Shown here: piece by piece, positions 6,726 to 9,642 of the stretch
Layout: each line of letters begins with the position of its first letter
Position numbering within the stretch: position 1 is the stretch's first letter
Assembly (NCBI GenBank): GCA_052148155.1
Contig: JBKQIY010000150.1
Span: 1-9,642, forward strand
Reading direction: 5' to 3'
DNA from: JBBQER01 sp052148155
GTDB taxonomy: Bacteria; Actinomycetota; Acidimicrobiia; IMCC26256; PALSA-610
Length of the DNA stretch: 9,642 nucleotides
The notes under the pieces: model-generated
Told to the model about the DNA's origin: nothing
Database searches by the model: none
The model's input: the letters and a program-made list of their open reading frames with translations, nothing else
Program-made: the position numbers and the translations under genes

Positions 6726-7583
6726 TCATCTCTCGAGTGGGTCGGCAAAGAATTTGCTCATCGCGGTGGCCGCGTGGGGGTGGGTGTTGATCGTGAGATG
6801 GTTCGCTTCCACCTCGACCACCGCGCCGCAACTGACTTCGCGCACGAAGCGGTCCCGATCGTCGGCCGGTACGACGTAGCCGACGCCCGGGAGGAGCTCG
6901 TGCGTCGCCCGGAGAAGCAAGGTTGGCATCGTCAAGTGCTTCCACCGGTCGTACGGATCTTGCGTCGCGGTGTACGTTCGATCCTCGGCGACGGCCACCG
7001 CGTCAACTCGCGACCGGACGCCGCCGTCCCCCTCCTCGATCTCATAGCGATAGCGGCGATCCCAGTACTCACTCCACGGCTCCACGAATCCCTGCGCCTT
7101 CACCGCATCCACGTAACCATCGATTGAGTCGTACACGTCATCGAGACGATCGATGACCGACGCGATGACTACGCCAACGCCTCGGTCGACGCGCCCGGCA
7201 ACATCGACGAGCGCGACCGCATCCAAGCGGGACCCGTCAAGTTCGGCTGCCTTCATGGCCACCGAACCGCCCATCGACTGGCCGACGAGACTGAACCGCT
7301 CAAAGCCGAGCACGTCGGCGACCGCGAACACATCGAGGGCATGGTTCTCCCAGCCGTACGTGCCGGGACGCGTCGTGTCGCTGTTCCCCCGGCCGCGCAG
7401 ATCAAACGCGACCAGTTGGAGTGCATCTCCGCCGAGAAGCTCACCCACGAAGTCGAAGCTCTTCATGTTGCCTGACAAACCGTGCACTCCGACGACGAGC
7501 GGCGCCGACCGCGACCCGAACCGCTGCGCGTGGAGGCGATGCGACCTGACCGCGACGTCGAACTCCTCACCCACGAGTGTCAC
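6726..7583 (-). CDS. Alpha/beta hydrolase
   Basis: The proposed start is GTG 7583, giving 285 residues, normal for the fold. Upstream in-frame ATGs at 7628 and 7745 lack ribosome binding sites and add Arg/Ala-rich sequence without family features, while GGTGAAG lies shortly before 7583. From that start the fold markers are the oxyanion strand VVGVHGLSG (30-38), FDLRGRGNSD (60-69), and the nucleophile elbow GQSMGG with Ser103. His262 lies in EANHLTINTHP (259-269). The acid is less obvious: the usual strand PTLLLRATHELLPG (220-233) offers Glu229 where an Asp is more common. EVEANHLTIN with a following PH is typical of a broad actinobacterial esterase/hydrolase group, so a serine hydrolase of small esters or lactones is likely. 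Substrate unknown. It follows the SCO6745-family gene on the same strand, with about 190 bases between. An inverted repeat overlaps the chosen start. Confidence 0.88.
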   Translation of the reverse strand: MTLVGEEFDVAVRSHRLHAQRFGSRSAPLVVGVHGLSGNMKSFDFVGELLGGDALQLVAFDLRGRGNSDTTRPGTYGWENHALDVFAVADVLGFERFSLVGQSMGGSVAMKAAELDGSRLDAVALVDVAGRVDRGVGVVIASVIDRLDDVYDSIDGYVDAVKAQGFVEPWSEYWDRRYRYEIEEGDGGVRSRVDAVAVAEDRTYTATQDPYDRWKHLTMPTLLLRATHELLPGVGYVVPADDRDRFVREVSCGAVVEVEANHLTINTHPHAATAMSKFFADPLER

Positions 7584-7609
7584 GACCGCTTCACCGAGCT
7601 GAGCGGTCG
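7583..7609. repeat. Perfect 8-bp inverted repeat at the hydrolase start
   Basis: CGACCGCT (7583-7590) and AGCGGTCG (7602-7609) are exact reverse complements with an 11-base spacer. On the minus-strand message the downstream arm runs into the proposed GTG start, and the ribosome-binding-like GGTGAAG lies in the loop and stem. If 7583 is the true start, folding would hide the initiation site. If translation begins further upstream, the repeat is simply coding sequence. Confidence 0.35.
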
Positions 7610-7774
7610 CCGCCCGCGCGCGCCGCATCGAACACCCGCACTGCCCGCATCGACCTGCCCGCGCAACGTGCCAAAACCAAACCTCGCGACGTTCCTCCGG
7701 CGGTGCCAGTCCCCGGAAGCGGCCTGCGCTCAGCGGTTGCGGCATCGCCTACCGGTCGCGTGCCACCGTTCGTG

Positions 7775-8656
7775 CTAACGCCTTGGCCATGGCAGGCCCA
7801 TGTTGTTGAGCTTCGGCACTTCGCCAGCCGCCATGATCCGTTCGGCGAGCGGACGCATCGCCTCCACGAGTTCGACTGCCCGGGCGCCGAGGCCGGCCAC
7901 CAAAGGGGCAGCCAATCGATCGGTCGCAGCTTCGATGTCATCGCGGGCATTGGCGCCTGCCGGAGTGGGACGCTCGTTCTCGTCAATCCAACCCCGATCT
8001 CGAAGATGCATGACCGCCGTTCGCCACTCTTCATCGGACCACCCGCGGTTGACAAGAAGGCTCTCCCGTTCGGAACGCCCAGTCGCCGCTTGCATGACCA
8101 GCGACTCGCACGGGTCGACCTCGTTGGCGACGAGGCACGTGACATGGCCGTCGCCGCGATGCTCACGCATCGCACCGAGAGCCTGCCAGAGTTGGAGGTG
8201 GGGGGCGCCCGGATCGGCGAGAGCCGCGTTCGCCGCCCCCAGAGGTCGGCCCGAGAAGTTCGCCGACTCGACCGCAGCCGAAACCAGTGACGCGGCTCGC
8301 CGAACGTCGGGCCCATCGATCGCATCTCCCAGCAGCCGACCAAGCGCGACGTCCATCGCCGAGAGTCGGGCGTCGATGAGTTGTCGTGGCTGAGCGCAGG
8401 CCCAAGCGTCGGGGATCGCGCGCTCGACCCGTCGTGGGTGAAAGCCGTAGAAGATCGAAGTCACCACGGCCGCCGGCACGGCGCCGAGCGGGGCAGCGCG
8501 ACAGCCGAAGTAGCTCATCCAGCCGCCCCTGAGGCCGAGCCTGTCCGTTGCTGCACGGGTCTCCGGGGCGAAGAAGACCACAGCGTGGATCGGTTCGCCG
8601 TACTGCCAAACGAGGCGCGCCGCGTGCTCCTCCTGCGTGCCCACGTCGCGCTCCAT
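7775..8656 (-). CDS. SCO6745 family protein
   Basis: The 293-residue protein starts at ATG 8656 (no strong ribosome binding site seen) and is of usual length for the family. The N-terminal block has RLVWQYGEPIHAVVFFAPE (14-32) and LGLRGGWMSYFGCRAAPLGAV (40-60). After it come IFYGFHPRRVERAIPDAW (68-85), MREHRGDGHVTCLVA (163-177) and a C-terminal winged-helix-like segment starting at GWSDEEWRTAVMHLRDRGW (205-223), with a wing near TPAG (231-234). This order is what I know of the SCO6745 group (also described as SalK-like or MarR-like), which is abundant in actinobacteria. Its molecular role is not established. The winged-helix part could bind DNA or serve only as a structural module. It lies between peroxiredoxin (115 bases upstream) and hydrolase genes on the same strand; a functional link is only suggested by position. 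Confidence 0.88.
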   Translation of the reverse strand: MERDVGTQEEHAARLVWQYGEPIHAVVFFAPETRAATDRLGLRGGWMSYFGCRAAPLGAVPAAVVTSIFYGFHPRRVERAIPDAWACAQPRQLIDARLSAMDVALGRLLGDAIDGPDVRRAASLVSAAVESANFSGRPLGAANAALADPGAPHLQLWQALGAMREHRGDGHVTCLVANEVDPCESLVMQAATGRSERESLLVNRGWSDEEWRTAVMHLRDRGWIDENERPTPAGANARDDIEAATDRLAAPLVAGLGARAVELVEAMRPLAERIMAAGEVPKLNNMGLPWPRR

Positions 8657-8771
8657 TCGAGGTCGGCCGCTAGCGCCGGTCGGCGACGTTACGTCACATC
8701 GTCCGGTCGCGCTGAACTGGTTCGCTCGGCAGGCGTACCCGGCCCGTGGCGGGCTCAGCGCGTCGTCGCGT

Positions 8772-9233
8772 TCAGGTGTGCGGTTGACGCGTCCGCAGGA
8801 TCTCGACGGCTTTGTCGGCGTGGGAGCGCATACTGACCTCGCTGTGGAGTTCCGCGAGAAGCGTGCCGTCCGTGTCGATCACGAACGTTGAGCGCTTGAC
8901 CTTGAGCAGGTTCGAACGCCGCTTGACGCCGAAGGTCTCGGCGACGGTGCGATCGACATCAGAGAGTAAGGGGTAGTCGAAGTCGTGTTTCTCCGCGAAC
9001 TGGAGCTGCTTGTCGACGGGATCGGCACTGATCCCGATCCGGGTCGCCCCAACCGCATCGAAGTCGGCCTTCAAGTCGCGGAAATGACAGCTCTCCTTGG
9101 TGCACCCGTACGTCATTGCCGCCGGATAGAAGAACAGGACTACAGGTCCCGTCTCAAGGAACTCGCTGAGGTGACGAACCGCGCCGGTCTGGTCGGGCAA
9201 CGCAAAGTCCGCGACGTGATCACCGGTCTGCAT
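8772..9233 (-). CDS. bcp: Peroxiredoxin, BCP/PrxQ subfamily (thioredoxin-dependent thiol peroxidase)
   Basis: The 153-residue cytosolic protein is of normal length for BCP. It has the thioredoxin-fold start GDHVADFALPDQTG (4-17) and the active-site block FYPAAMTYGCTKESCHFRD (35-53). This holds the PxxxTxxC motif with peroxidatic Cys44 and a resolving Cys49 five residues later, the PrxQ arrangement with an internal disulfide. KRSTFVIDTDG (residues about 117-127) supplies the usual Arg-containing strand. The enzyme reduces hydrogen peroxide and organic hydroperoxides and is recycled by thioredoxin. One detail is unusual: Tyr42 replaces the common Pro before Gly43-Cys44. The ATG at 9233 has only a weak AGG (9242-9244) upstream. 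It is the first gene of the minus-strand cluster and is divergent from the lipoprotein gene. Symbol is by family. Confidence 0.93.
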   Translation of the reverse strand: MQTGDHVADFALPDQTGAVRHLSEFLETGPVVLFFYPAAMTYGCTKESCHFRDLKADFDAVGATRIGISADPVDKQLQFAEKHDFDYPLLSDVDRTVAETFGVKRRSNLLKVKRSTFVIDTDGTLLAELHSEVSMRSHADKAVEILRTRQPHT

Positions 9234-9482
9234 GCACTGAACCTACGATCCCCACCAGGAACCCACAAGATCACCCGGCCCGACCTCGAGTTCTGATCTC
9301 GCCGCCGGCGTCGACGCCCAGCGACCACACATCGTGGCGTCGGTGACGCTCTGCCACCGGTCCACGCCGTCCGTCCTTGGTGGCATCTGGTGCCGCGCCA
9401 GGCGTCAGTGGTCGGGATGGCAAGACAGCGGCGCCAGTGGGATCTATGGTCGGTGGTGTCGTGCACCTGAGGGGACCAAGGC
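9234..9482. other. Divergent promoter region between peroxiredoxin and lipoprotein genes
   Basis: These 249 bases must hold both promoters. I cannot place -35/-10 boxes with confidence. A 12-bp perfect palindrome (GGCGTCGACGCC, 9307-9318) is the only clear symmetric element; such GC-only palindromes are fairly common in this kind of genome, so its meaning is uncertain. Confidence 0.3.
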
Positions 9483-9642
9483 ATGGACAACACTCGAAGT
9501 TCGCCGGAGCGCATTCGCGCAGGACGTTCGCAATCGGGCCGCGCGTGGGTCGCGTTCGTCTGTCTGGTTGCGGCTGCGGTCGTGTTGAGCGCGTGTGGGT
9601 CGGGGGCGTCGAAGACGTCGTCGACGACGTCGCCGACGACGG
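9483..9642 (+). CDS. Lipoprotein, N-terminal part, runs off right edge
   Basis: ATG 9483 has a good ribosome binding site (GAGGGG, 9469-9474, eight bases upstream). The 53 visible codons encode a classical lipoprotein signal. It has an Arg-rich n-region (MDNTRSSPERIRAGRSQSGR), a hydrophobic core WVAFVCLVAAAVVL (22-35) and the lipobox LSAC (35-38), with Cys38 as the lipidated residue. A Ser/Thr linker (GSGASKTSSTTSPTT) follows and probably spaces the mature domain from the membrane. The n-region is longer than average but basic as expected. The mature domain lies beyond the window, so function is unknown; solute-binding proteins and lipoprotein peptidyl-prolyl isomerases often start this way. 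The TCG/ACG codon run in the linker produces a repetitive DNA sequence at the window edge. Confidence 0.85.
   Translation, partial: MDNTRSSPERIRAGRSQSGRAWVAFVCLVAAAVVLSACGSGASKTSSTTSPTT

Noticed and set aside
5955..7127. Long plus-strand open frame of 390 codons
   Set aside because: It runs antisense to the ABC ATPase and the hydrolase, both well supported by motifs, and has shadow composition.
8685..8695. Short palindrome GACGT-T-ACGTC about 30 bases before the SCO6745-family start
   Set aside because: Five-base arms of this composition are expected by chance in GC-rich DNA; position alone is not enough.
9614..9631. An 18-bp perfect palindrome (GACGTCGTC followed by its reverse complement) at the right edge
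   Set aside because: It falls in the Ser/Thr linker of the lipoprotein, where alternating TCG and ACG codons create such symmetry by themselves.
1..9642. CRISPR array, tRNA or rRNA genes, or a defence island
   Set aside because: I saw no regularly spaced repeats, no cloverleaf-like segments and no nuclease, toxin or restriction-modification motifs in any gene.

Overview
The window is GC-rich chromosomal DNA from what looks like an actinomycete-type bacterium (Actinomycetota; a deep lineage such as Acidimicrobiia is possible but unproven). This rests on the strong preference for G or C at third codon positions, frequent GTG starts, and an SCO6745-family protein and NF041680-like transposase, both of which I know mainly from actinobacteria. 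The genus cannot be read from the sequence.

Left part (1 to about 840): the inner end of an insertion element. A transposase gene reads leftward off the edge. It diverges from a small DUF6788-type gene, and a perfect 9-bp inverted repeat lies between them. The element abuts, and appears to have cut, a large polytopic membrane protein gene of the PTPS-related (6-pyruvoyl-tetrahydropterin synthase-related) class. Only the C-terminal ~380 codons of that gene remain, up to 1994.

Middle part: about 510 bases without a convincing gene, ending in an imperfect hairpin. Then come two plus-strand genes, a six-helix membrane protein of unknown function (2507-3172) and a PAPS-dependent-type sulfotransferase (3306-3929). 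They converge on a minus-strand ABC exporter operon whose ATPase (6351-5374) and permease (5377-4202) overlap by four bases. Upstream of the ATPase are a perfect 10-bp inverted repeat and a tiny reading frame that overlaps the ATPase start as ATGA.

Right part: three minus-strand genes, a BCP/PrxQ peroxiredoxin (9233-8772), an SCO6745-family helical protein (8656-7775) and an alpha/beta hydrolase (start probably 7583, end 6726). They could be one transcription unit, although the gaps (115 and about 190 bases) are large enough for separate promoters. A lipoprotein gene starts at 9483 on the plus strand, divergent from the peroxiredoxin, and runs off the right edge.

Overall this is ordinary chromosomal gene content with one mobile-element scar. 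The points most worth a second look are the transposase/DUF6788 pair with its shared palindrome, the disrupted membrane-protein gene, and the leader of the ABC operon. I found no CRISPR array, no rRNA or tRNA gene and no convincing new multi-gene system.
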